A DNA stretch of 10,822 bases from an uncultured Oscillospiraceae bacterium (GTDB lineage: Bacteria > Bacillota > Clostridia > Oscillospirales > Oscillospiraceae): the NCBI GenBank assembly GCA_934591745.1, contig CAKTPQ010000037.1, positions 1-10,822 of the forward strand. Direction: 5' to 3'. Positions 1-5,124 of this stretch are shown one piece after another. The notes beneath the pieces are model-generated. The model ran no database searches and was not told the DNA's origin. It was given only the letters and a program-made list of their open reading frames with translations. Position 1 is the first letter of the stretch; every line of letters begins with the position of its first letter. Both the position numbers and the translations under genes were made by a program.

Positions 1-255
1 GCCCATAAAAAAGGTATGGGCTCCACCAAGAACGGCCGTGATTCCGAGTCCAAGCGCCTTGGCCCCAAGCGCGCTGACGGGCAGTTCGTGCTGGCCGGCA
101 ACATTCTGGTGCGCCAGCGCGGTACCCATATCCACCCCGGCACCAACGTGGGCAAGGGCACTGACGACACCCTGTTCGCCAAGGCTGACGGCGTTGTCCG
201 CTTTGAGCGTCTGGGCAAGGACCGCAAGCAGGTCTCCGTCTACCCCGCTGAGTAA
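1..255 (+). CDS. rpmA: 50S ribosomal protein L27 (5' truncated by window edge)
   Basis: Large-subunit ribosomal protein L27, which sits near the peptidyl-transferase centre and contacts the P-site tRNA with its N-terminal tail. The frame is open from base 1 and reads [20 protein letters not shown], the highly conserved L27 N-terminus, followed by [19 protein letters not shown] and [12 protein letters not shown]; it stops with TAA at 253-255. 84 residues are visible. In Firmicutes L27 is made with a short N-terminal extension that the Prp protease removes just before this Ala, so the missing part is probably the start codon and that extension. It is followed directly by an intrinsic terminator and then obgE, the usual rplU-prp-rpmA-obg order. 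Identification is secure; the true start is outside the window. Confidence 0.97.
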   Translation, partial: AHKKGMGSTKNGRDSESKRLGPKRADGQFVLAGNILVRQRGTHIHPGTNVGKGTDDTLFAKADGVVRFERLGKDRKQVSVYPAE

Positions 256-264
256 ACACACAGC

Positions 265-295
265 AAAAGCTCCCGCCGGTGGCGGGAGCTTTTTT
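265..295 (+). terminator. Intrinsic terminator after rpmA
   Basis: Perfect 10-bp stem AGCTCCCGCC (268-277), loop GGT, GGCGGGAGCT (281-290), followed by a T run to 295 and preceded by A residues that can lengthen the stem. It lies 12 bases after the rpmA stop codon. It separates the ribosomal-protein transcript from obgE. Confidence 0.93.
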
Positions 296-296
296 G

Positions 297-325
297 TTGA
301 CCTTTTCCCCGTTTTCGGGTAGAAT
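297..325 (+). promoter_or_regulatory. Sigma-A promoter for obgE
   Basis: TTGACC at 297-302 and TAGAAT at 320-325 are separated by exactly 17 bases, a close match to the vegetative consensus. The -35 hexamer begins two bases after the T run of the rpmA terminator. The predicted start is near 332, giving a leader of about 47 bases. Confidence 0.8.
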
Positions 326-378
326 ACATATATTATGGGTCAGTAGGTACATTTTTCAGATACAGTGAGGTAGACACC

Positions 379-1659
379 ATGGCAACTGGTTTTATTGATA
401 AGGCGCGGATCACCGTTCGGGCCGGCAATGGCGGCAACGGTGCGGTGGCCTTCCACCGGGAGAAATACATCGCCGCCGGCGGCCCCGACGGCGGCGACGG
501 CGGCAACGGCGGCTCCATCATCCTGAAGGTGGATGACAACATGTCCACGCTGATGGACTTCCGCTACAAGCGCAAATATGTGGCCGGCAACGGCGTGGAC
601 GGTCAGGGCGGCCGCAAGTCCGGCAAGGACGGCGAGAGCCTGACCATCCGTGTGCCCCGGGGCACGCTGGTGCGCGACGCCGAGAGCGGCGAGATCATCA
701 AGGACATGTCCGACGATGCCCCCTATGTGCTGTGCAAGGGCGGCCGGGGCGGCTGGGGCAACCAGCATTTTGCCACCCCCACCCGTCAGGTTCCCCGCTT
801 TGCCAAGGCGGGCCTGCCCGGCGAGAGCCACGATGTGGTGCTGGAGCTGAAGCTGCTGGCGGACGTGGGTCTGGTGGGCTTTCCCAACGTGGGCAAAAGC
901 ACGCTGCTCAGTGTGGTCAGCAAGGCCCACCCCAAGATCGCCAATTACCACTTCACCACCCTGTACCCCAATCTGGGCGTGGTGTATGTGGACGAGGGCG
1001 CCAGCTTCGTCATGGCGGACATCCCCGGCATCATCGAGGGCGCCAGCGAGGGTGCCGGACTGGGCCACGACTTCCTGCGGCACATCGACCGCTGCCGTCT
1101 GCTGGTGCATCTGGTGGACGTATCCGGCAGCGAGGGCCGCGACCCCATTGCCGACTTCGACGCCATCAACGCCGAGCTGCGGGAGTACAGCCCCGAGCTG
1201 GCCACCCGGCCCCAGATCGCCGTGGCCAACAAGACCGACCTGCTGGCGGACACCGCGCAGCTGGACGCCTTCCGCGCCCATGTGGAGGCGCTGGGCTACG
1301 AGTTCTTCGCCATGTCCGCCGCCACCCATCAGGGCACGCGGGAGCTGGTGCAGCGCATCGGCCAGCGGCTCCATGAGCTGCCGCCGGTCACGGTGTATGA
1401 GCCGGAGTACGTCCCCAAGCCGCCGGTCATCGACACCACCGAGCCGCTGCACATCGAGCGGGAGGACAACACCTGGCTGGTGGAGGGTCCGTGGCTCCAG
1501 CGGCTCATGGGCAACATCAACTTCTCCGACTACGAGAGCCGGATGTACTTCGACAAGATGCTGCGCCAGAGCGGCCTGTTCGACACGCTGGAGGATATGG
1601 GCATTCAGGACGGCGACATCGTCAGCATGTACGATCTGGAATTTGAATATCAGCGATAA
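379..1659 (+). CDS. obgE: GTPase Obg/CgtA, ribosome-assembly factor
   Basis: Essential Obg-family GTPase of the cytoplasm that binds the 50S subunit during late assembly and links growth to (p)ppGpp and the stress response. 426 residues, the normal length for the family. Residues 1-158 form the Gly-rich Obg fold (GNGGNGAVAFHREK, GGPDGGDGGNGG, CKGGRGGWGNQHF). The G domain follows, with G1 GFPNVGKST at 167-175, the switch region NYHFTTLYPNLG, G3 DIPG at 214-217, G4 NKTD at 284-287 and a G5-like SAA at 313-315. Residues about 345-426 are the OCT C-terminal domain (LEREDNTW-type start, ending VSMYDLEFEYQR). The ATG start is supported by GTGAGG at 365-370. It has its own promoter and terminator, so it can be expressed apart from rpmA. 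Confidence 0.98.
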   Translation: MATGFIDKARITVRAGNGGNGAVAFHREKYIAAGGPDGGDGGNGGSIILKVDDNMSTLMDFRYKRKYVAGNGVDGQGGRKSGKDGESLTIRVPRGTLVRDAESGEIIKDMSDDAPYVLCKGGRGGWGNQHFATPTRQVPRFAKAGLPGESHDVVLELKLLADVGLVGFPNVGKSTLLSVVSKAHPKIANYHFTTLYPNLGVVYVDEGASFVMADIPGIIEGASEGAGLGHDFLRHIDRCRLLVHLVDVSGSEGRDPIADFDAINAELREYSPELATRPQIAVANKTDLLADTAQLDAFRAHVEALGYEFFAMSAATHQGTRELVQRIGQRLHELPPVTVYEPEYVPKPPVIDTTEPLHIEREDNTWLVEGPWLQRLMGNINFSDYESRMYFDKMLRQSGLFDTLEDMGIQDGDIVSMYDLEFEYQR

Positions 1660-1663
1660 CGGA

Positions 1664-1698
1664 GAGACCCCCGGCCCGCAGGCCGGGGGGTCTCTTTT
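1664..1698 (+). terminator. Intrinsic terminator after obgE
   Basis: GAGACCCCCGGCC (1664-1676), loop CGCA, then GGCCGGGGGGTCTC (1681-1694) with one bulged G, followed by TTTT (1695-1698). It starts 4 bases after the obgE stop. Its last T overlaps the stop codon of the convergent minus-strand small gene. There is no T run on the minus side, so it appears to work only for obgE. Confidence 0.88.
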
Positions 1699-1877
1699 CA
1701 AAACGCGCCGGGGCGGCGCTGGATCTGCTCGTCGGCGGCGGCCTGCCGCAGCTGGGACAGGGAGCGGATGCCGCCGTGCTGCTGGAGGGCGGTCTGCATC
1801 TCCGGCGGCAGGGCATAAAAGTACTCGTAGGCGGCGGGGTCGTTGTTCAGCAAGTCGGTCAAAGTCTCATAGTACAT
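1698..1877 (-). CDS. Small conserved-type hypothetical protein, 59 residues
   Basis: The reading begins MYYETLTDLLNNDPAAYEYF, continues through YALPPEMQTALQQHGG and ends RRPGAF with TGA at 1700-1698. No signal peptide, membrane segment or cysteine is present. It is acidic in the first half, predicted helical, and rich in Gln/Ala. The pattern of a Tyr-containing start, a Leu/Asn/Asp helix, a Tyr-Phe-x-x-Leu-Pro motif and then a Gln-rich helix resembles short uncharacterised proteins common in Clostridia; that likeness is from memory, not a search. Evidence that it is real: GGAGG at 1891-1887 placed 9 bases before the ATG, and an almost complete third-position G/C bias matching its neighbours. 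It lies 43 bases after the DUF2156-GNAT gene on the same strand. Its ribosome site is the 3' arm of a hairpin. Function unknown. Confidence 0.72.
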   Translation of the reverse strand: MYYETLTDLLNNDPAAYEYFYALPPEMQTALQQHGGIRSLSQLRQAAADEQIQRRPGAF

Positions 1878-1879
1878 GG

Positions 1880-1914
1880 AAAAGCACCTCCGCGCTCATT
1901 GTGCGCGGAGGTGC
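1880..1914 (-). terminator. Terminator-like hairpin that contains the next gene's ribosome site
   Basis: Perfect 12-bp inverted repeat: on the minus strand GCACCTCCGCGC (1914-1903), a 7-base loop, GCGCGGAGGTGC (1895-1884), then TTTT (1883-1880). It begins 6 bases after the stop codon of the DUF2156-GNAT gene. The 3' arm holds the GGAGG of the 59-residue gene that starts at 1877. It may terminate, attenuate, or block translation of the small gene. Confidence 0.75.
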
Positions 1915-1920
1915 CGTGGT

Positions 1921-3321
1921 TTATACCAGCTTTTCGAAATAGAAGTATGTCCCGTCCTCGCCGCTGGGCCGCATGCAGGACGCCAGCATCCGGTGGGACG
2001 CCTCATTCTCCCGGAAGCACTTGGCCACCACCCGGTTCAGTCCCAGATGGTACAGCGCCCAGTCCGCCGCCGCCGCAAAGGCCTCGGTGCCGTAGCCGTG
2101 ACCGGCATAGGCCGGCGCGATGCGGCAGCCCTGCTCGAAGCCGCCCCGGAAGTCCGGGCGGTACAGCACCACCTCGCCGATGAGCTTTCCCTTCAGCCGC
2201 ACGGCGAAATTCACGGCGCGGCGTGCGGCGAAGTCCGCTCTGGCTGTCTCCAGAAAATAGTCCTCCGTCAGGGGCTTGTCCCCCAGGCCGGTGCGGTAGT
2301 CGTAGCCCCACCAGCGGTTGCGGTCGTCGTCCAGACACAGGGCGTTGTATGCCTCCCTGTCGCCGGGCCGCAGAGCCGTCAGGGTCAGGCGCTCGGTTTT
2401 CAATGTGGGTACGCGGCGCAGCATATCCAGCTCCGTGCCCACCTCCAGCCGCACCTTGCCGCCCAGCGCCGCCGGGAGGTATTGCAGCTTGGAGGTACGC
2501 AGCCCCTTGTCCCGGGCGTCGTCCTCCCGGTTCACCCACGCGCAGCCGCCGCCATAGCGGGCGGCGAAGGCCTGCACGATGGCGGGATATGCCCCGGCGT
2601 GGGAGTACAGCGCCTTTTCGATGTGGTTCACCAGCGTGTCGCCGCACTTCTCCGCCAGGCAGACCGCCACCAGCCGTTCCTCCGCCAGCATACCGCCGGC
2701 GCAGAACCAGCCGGTGCCCAGCAGGCCGAACATCTCCCGCGCCAGCGCCAGCTCCTGCTTGGCCAGCGGCCCGGACTTGTGGAACTCCGCCTCGTAGTCC
2801 GCCCAGAACGCCGCCAGCCGCGGATCCTTCGGGTCGGTAAGGGTCACAAACTCAGCGTCCGGATAGTCCCGGCGGAACTTGTTGATGTGGTTGCGCTGGC
2901 CGCTGTACCGCCGTCCTGCGAACTGCGCCAGCTCCTCGGTGCGGTAGAGATAGTCCTTCCATGGCCGCTCGCTGATGACCTTCACCCGGGGATAGCGCAG
3001 CACCAGCCTTGCCGCCTTGTCCTCCGGTACCACGGACAGCACCAGCGGCAGCTCCTTTTCGCCGCAGTACGCCTCGATGGCGGCCAGCGCCGCCTCCTCA
3101 TCGCCCTCCGGCCCCGTAATGGGGTAGTCAAAGACGTACTCCCCCTCGATGCAGTTGCGGACGATAAGGCAGCCCGCTGCCTCGGCAAACCACGGGTGCA
3201 GGTAGCCCCGCCACATGAGCTTCACGCCCAGCGAGTATTCGCACAGGCGGTAATCGCACATCTCATAATACGGGCGCAGACGCGCCCCCTCGTTGACAGT
3301 CAGTTCCTGAAATTCCAGCAT
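1921..3321 (-). CDS. DUF2156 - GNAT two-domain acyltransferase-like protein
   Basis: 466 residues, no signal peptide or membrane segment. Residues about 1-295 match the DUF2156 (LPG-synthase C-terminal-like) family. The markers are LRPYYEMCDYRLCEYSLGV near the start, YLYRTEELAQFAGRRYSGQR at 125-143 followed by NHINKFRRDYP, and VNREDD at 263-268. This domain is itself a tandem acyltransferase-like fold related to the aminoacyl-phosphatidylglycerol synthase catalytic part. Residues about 305-466 are a RimJ/RimL-type GNAT N-acetyltransferase: LKTERLTLTALRPGD at 307-321, the acetyl-CoA loop RIAPAYAGHGYGTEAF at 400-415, and a C-terminal LGLNRVVAKCFRENEAS. The start is supported by GAGGAT at 3330-3325. 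It begins 7 bases after the LysR gene stop, and its ribosome site overlaps that stop, so the two are co-translated from one mRNA. The substrate is unknown; acyl transfer to an amine, peptide or aminoacyl group is the reasonable guess. The domain assignment is firmer than any function. Confidence 0.85.
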   Translation of the reverse strand: MLEFQELTVNEGARLRPYYEMCDYRLCEYSLGVKLMWRGYLHPWFAEAAGCLIVRNCIEGEYVFDYPITGPEGDEEAALAAIEAYCGEKELPLVLSVVPEDKAARLVLRYPRVKVISERPWKDYLYRTEELAQFAGRRYSGQRNHINKFRRDYPDAEFVTLTDPKDPRLAAFWADYEAEFHKSGPLAKQELALAREMFGLLGTGWFCAGGMLAEERLVAVCLAEKCGDTLVNHIEKALYSHAGAYPAIVQAFAARYGGGCAWVNREDDARDKGLRTSKLQYLPAALGGKVRLEVGTELDMLRRVPTLKTERLTLTALRPGDREAYNALCLDDDRNRWWGYDYRTGLGDKPLTEDYFLETARADFAARRAVNFAVRLKGKLIGEVVLYRPDFRGGFEQGCRIAPAYAGHGYGTEAFAAAADWALYHLGLNRVVAKCFRENEASHRMLASCMRPSGEDGTYFYFEKLV

Positions 3322-3328
3322 AGTATCC

Positions 3329-4201
3329 TCACATTTTTTCGATCATTTCCCGGGCCTCGGCGATGAACCGCCGCACGGCGGGCCGCAGTTCCTTCCGCGG
3401 CCGGGAGGCAATGCCCAGCGCACGGACGGCCCGGGGCGCCAGCGGCAGAGCCTGCACGTCATCCTGCCGCCCCTGCAGCACCAGCCGGGACAGCATGCTG
3501 ACCCCCAGCCCGTGCTCCACCATGGAGATGATGACGCTGTCCGACACCTGAGTGGTGCGGATCAGCGGCAGCACGCCGTGGCGGTTCAGCACCCGCATGA
3601 TGTCCAGATTGAAGCCCATGGAGGGCATCAAAAACTCTTTCCCGGCGAAGTCCGCCACCGGGAACACGTCCCGTCCCCCGTTGTCGTAGTCCGGCGGCAG
3701 TATGGCAAACAGCTCGTCATCCTTGAGGGGCGTCCAGTCCAGCGCCACGCTCTCCTGCCGGCTGGCGAAGCACATGTCCACCCGGCCCTCCTGCACCCAG
3801 CGGTACACCTCCTGTACGCTGCCCATCTGAATGTCCACGCCGATGTCCGGATGTCCCCGGCGGAACTGCTGGATCACCTCCGGCAGCCAGTGGCGCGCAA
3901 TGGAGTCGTAGGCCGCCACACGGACGCTCTCCTCCTGATGGGTGTTGATGAGCAGGATCTCCCGCTCCAGCGCCTCCGCACCGTGCAGGCACTCCTGCAC
4001 CAGTGGGAAAATGCGCTGCCCCGCCGGAGTCAGGCGCACGCCGGTGCGGCTCCGCACCAGCACGGGAAAGCCCACGTCCTTTTCCAGACTGTTCATCATA
4101 TGGGTCAGGCCGGACTGGGTGTAGCCCAGCTCCTCTGCCGCTCGGGTGAAGCTGCCCAGCCGCACCGCCGCCGCCAGCGCCGCCAGCTTTTTCGTGTCCA
4201 C
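3329..4201 (-). CDS. LysR-family transcriptional regulator
   Basis: Cytoplasmic DNA-binding regulator of 290 residues, the usual LTTR length. Residues 1-62 form the winged helix-turn-helix: LAALAAAVRLGSFTRAAEEL then GYTQSGLTHMMNSLEKDVG, with LVRSRTGVRLTPAG at 48-61. Residues about 91-290 are the periplasmic-binding-like effector domain (VRVAAYDSIARHWLPEVIQQF at the start, EHGLGVSMLSRLVLQG at 229-244). The start codon is GTG at 4201-4199, chosen because GGGGAGG ends 7 bases before it and translation there begins directly with the HTH. A good promoter lies 35-65 bases upstream. It leads an operon with the DUF2156-GNAT gene. Two dyads with the LTTR T-N11-A layout (4216-4230, 4298-4312) suggest autoregulation and control of a divergent promoter. 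The effector is not predictable from the sequence. Confidence 0.95.
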   Translation of the reverse strand: MDTKKLAALAAAVRLGSFTRAAEELGYTQSGLTHMMNSLEKDVGFPVLVRSRTGVRLTPAGQRIFPLVQECLHGAEALEREILLINTHQEESVRVAAYDSIARHWLPEVIQQFRRGHPDIGVDIQMGSVQEVYRWVQEGRVDMCFASRQESVALDWTPLKDDELFAILPPDYDNGGRDVFPVADFAGKEFLMPSMGFNLDIMRVLNRHGVLPLIRTTQVSDSVIISMVEHGLGVSMLSRLVLQGRQDDVQALPLAPRAVRALGIASRPRKELRPAVRRFIAEAREMIEKM

Positions 4202-4213
4202 GTCCGCACCTCC

Positions 4214-4232
4214 CCATGACGTTCTTTCATGG
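4214..4232. promoter_or_regulatory. Dyad at the lysR start site (candidate autoregulatory LysR box)
   Basis: CCATGA-N7-TCATGG, perfect 6-bp arms. The core ATGACGTTCTTTCAT (4216-4230) has the LTTR T-N11-A layout. It covers about +1 to +15 of the lysR transcript, between the -10 and the ribosome site, where bound protein would repress. It could instead act as a small leader hairpin. Confidence 0.4.
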
Positions 4233-4236
4233 TGGT

Positions 4237-4265
4237 ATTATACCCCGTCCGCCCCGCCGTGGCAA
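4237..4265 (-). promoter_or_regulatory. Sigma-A promoter of the lysR operon
   Basis: Minus-strand TTGCCA (4265-4260), 17-base spacer, and a perfect TATAAT (4242-4237). The predicted start is near 4230, about 29 bases before the GTG start of the regulator gene. Confidence 0.85.
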
Positions 4266-4297
4266 CCCCTCTTATTCTGCGGAGAAAACCGGCCATT

Positions 4298-4312
4298 ATG
4301 TATCTATGACAT
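4298..4312. promoter_or_regulatory. Candidate LysR recognition box between the divergent promoters
   Basis: ATGTATCTATGACAT: ATGT-N7-ACAT, with T at 4299 and A at 4311 (T-N11-A). It shares the ATG-N9-CAT plan with the dyad at 4216-4230. Its centre is about 75 bases from the lysR start site and about 72 bases from the predicted plus-strand start, close to the -65 region typical of LTTR recognition sites on both sides. Confidence 0.42.
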
Positions 4313-4336
4313 TTTCTAATGGAAATATGAGATTTT
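4305..4336. repeat. Direct repeat, 21-bp period, upstream of the plus-strand promoter
   Basis: TATGACATTTT (4305-4315) and TATGAGATTTT (4326-4336) agree at 10 of 11 bases with start points 21 bp apart, two helical turns. The second copy ends 5 bases before the plus-strand -35 box. The first copy overlaps the candidate LysR box. Confidence 0.45.
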
Positions 4337-4341
4337 GTCGC

Positions 4342-4370
4342 TTTACAAAAAAACTCTCGCCCTGTATGAT
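4342..4370 (+). promoter_or_regulatory. Plus-strand promoter divergent from lysR
   Basis: TTTACA (4342-4347), 17-base spacer, TATGAT (4365-4370). The predicted start is near 4377. The -10 lies inside a 13-bp palindrome, CTGTATGATACAG (4362-4374), that could be an operator. No convincing gene follows; a terminator lies about 90-130 bases downstream. Confidence 0.6.
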
Positions 4371-4424
4371 ACAGACAGTGATTCGTAACATGAATTGCTT
4401 TTCCTTTCTATCCTCAAATCGTCG

Positions 4425-4450
4425 GACAGCCGCACTATGGTGCGGCTGTC
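4425..4450. repeat. 11-bp inverted repeat before the bidirectional terminator
   Basis: GACAGCCGCAC (4425-4435), loop TATG, GTGCGGCTGTC (4440-4450), all paired. There is no T run on either strand. On the plus strand it would be the first hairpin of the candidate small RNA; on the minus strand it lies beyond the surface-protein operon terminator. Confidence 0.7.
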
Positions 4451-4462
4451 GGCGCGTTCGGC

Positions 4463-4505
4463 ACAAAAAGAGACGGAGACGCTGTGCGTCTCCGTCTCTT
4501 TTTGT
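4463..4505. terminator. Bidirectional intrinsic terminator (20-bp perfect stem)
   Basis: Left arm 4463-4482 (A, C, AAAAAGAGACGGAGACGC), loop TGT, right arm 4486-4505, every base paired. The A5 and T5 blocks at the ends give a T run on both strands. On the minus strand it lies 7 bases after the stop of the SPKTG-protein gene and ends the surface-protein operon. On the plus strand it would end transcripts from the promoter at 4342-4370. Confidence 0.93.
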
Positions 4506-4511
4506 CCTGCT

Positions 4512-5117
4512 TTACGGCTCTTCCTTCCGCCGCCGCAGCGATGCCGCCGCACCGCCAAGCCCCGCGAGTCCCGCGCCGCCGGACAGCGCCAGTGCCGCCG
4601 ACAGCACCAGGCCGCTGTCCCCCGTCTTGGGGGAGGGCCGCGGCGGCTCCTCCGGCGTGTGCCGGTAATGGTAGCTGTTGGCAAACTCGATGGCGTCGTA
4701 CTTGTCGCCCTCCTGCGCCGCGCCGCCGTACACTGCCGCCGTGACCCGTCCGTCCGCCGCCACCGTCACAGTGATGTGGTACGTCCGGCCATCGTACTGT
4801 CCGCGGGCCAGCTTCCCCGGCTCCTGACACAGGGTGTAGCGGTACTTCCCCGCTTCGCCGCAGGGGATGCGCAGCGTCACGCTGCCGCCGCCGTCCACGG
4901 TGCAGGTGTATACGCCGTCTGCGCCGCCCTCCGGCAGGGGCGCGCCGTCGGATGCCGCCCGCAGGGTCAGGGTGAATGTCTCCGGCGCGGAGGGTGCGTC
5001 ACCGCTGACCGTCACGCGCACCGGCAGCTCTGCCGCAGCCGCCGCCATAGCCGGGACGACGCACAGCGCCATCAGCAGGGCCAGCAGCGCCGCTGCGGCC
5101 GGTATCCTTCTGCTCAT
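4512..5117 (-). CDS. One-domain FctA-like surface protein with SPKTG sorting signal
   Basis: 201 residues, exported and probably wall-anchored. Signal peptide at about 1-29 (SRR, then a Leu/Ala-rich core, AMAAAAAE). Residues about 31-149 match the streptococcal pilin isopeptide (FctA-like) domain: VTVSGDAPSAPETFTLTL, PLPEGGADGVYTCTV, KYRYTLCQEP, and the closing FANSY with Asn147. Then a Pro-rich linker, SPKTG at 162-166, a hydrophobic segment of about 24 residues and the tail RRRKEEP. SPKTG is a known type of motif for clostridial class B sortase (the C. difficile SrtB preference is (S/P)PxTG). The position where such domains carry the bond-forming Lys appears to be Val35, so an isopeptide bond is doubtful. 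The start has AGGAG 11 bases upstream; the gene begins 7 bases after the preceding stop. It is last in the operon and could be a base or minor subunit. Confidence 0.85.
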   Translation of the reverse strand: MSRRIPAAAALLALLMALCVVPAMAAAAAELPVRVTVSGDAPSAPETFTLTLRAASDGAPLPEGGADGVYTCTVDGGGSVTLRIPCGEAGKYRYTLCQEPGKLARGQYDGRTYHITVTVAADGRVTAAVYGGAAQEGDKYDAIEFANSYHYRHTPEEPPRPSPKTGDSGLVLSAALALSGGAGLAGLGGAAASLRRRKEEP

Positions 5118-5124
5118 AGCACCG

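Larger units (their letters stand above)
4377..4505 (+). ncRNA. Candidate small RNA divergent from lysR
   Basis: A consensus-like promoter (4342-4370) and a 20-bp perfect-stem terminator (4463-4505) bracket about 129 bases. Candidate start codons inside have no ribosome site and their frames run through the terminator, so no protein is expected. Predicted parts: a pyrimidine-rich unpaired 5' segment (CTTTTCCTTTCTATCCTC, 4398-4415), an 11-bp hairpin (4425-4450), and the terminator hairpin with its T run. This is the shape of a bacterial trans-acting small RNA. The 5' segment is complementary to Shine-Dalgarno-type sequence. Alternatives: a remnant leader of a lost gene, or a promoter-like chance match in AT-rich DNA. 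Confidence 0.35.

Noticed and set aside
340..1701. 453-residue open frame on the minus strand across obgE
   Set aside because: It is antisense to a clear obgE. Its His/Val/Gln/Ala-rich composition comes from reading GC-rich codons backwards, with no motifs and no ribosome site.
1876..3366. 496-residue plus-strand frame opposite the DUF2156-GNAT gene
   Set aside because: Antisense shadow: the minus-strand frame has recognisable domains and a ribosome site, while this one has neither.
4362..4374. LexA-type SOS box reading of CTGTATGATACAG
   Set aside because: The spacing between CTGT and ACAG is 5, not the 8 of the proteobacterial box, and Firmicutes LexA uses a GAAC-type site. Kept only as an unassigned palindrome.
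4390..4668. Small protein on the plus strand starting ATG at 4390 (MNCFSFLSS...)
   Set aside because: No ribosome site, and the frame runs through both hairpins and the terminator into antisense of the SPKTG gene.
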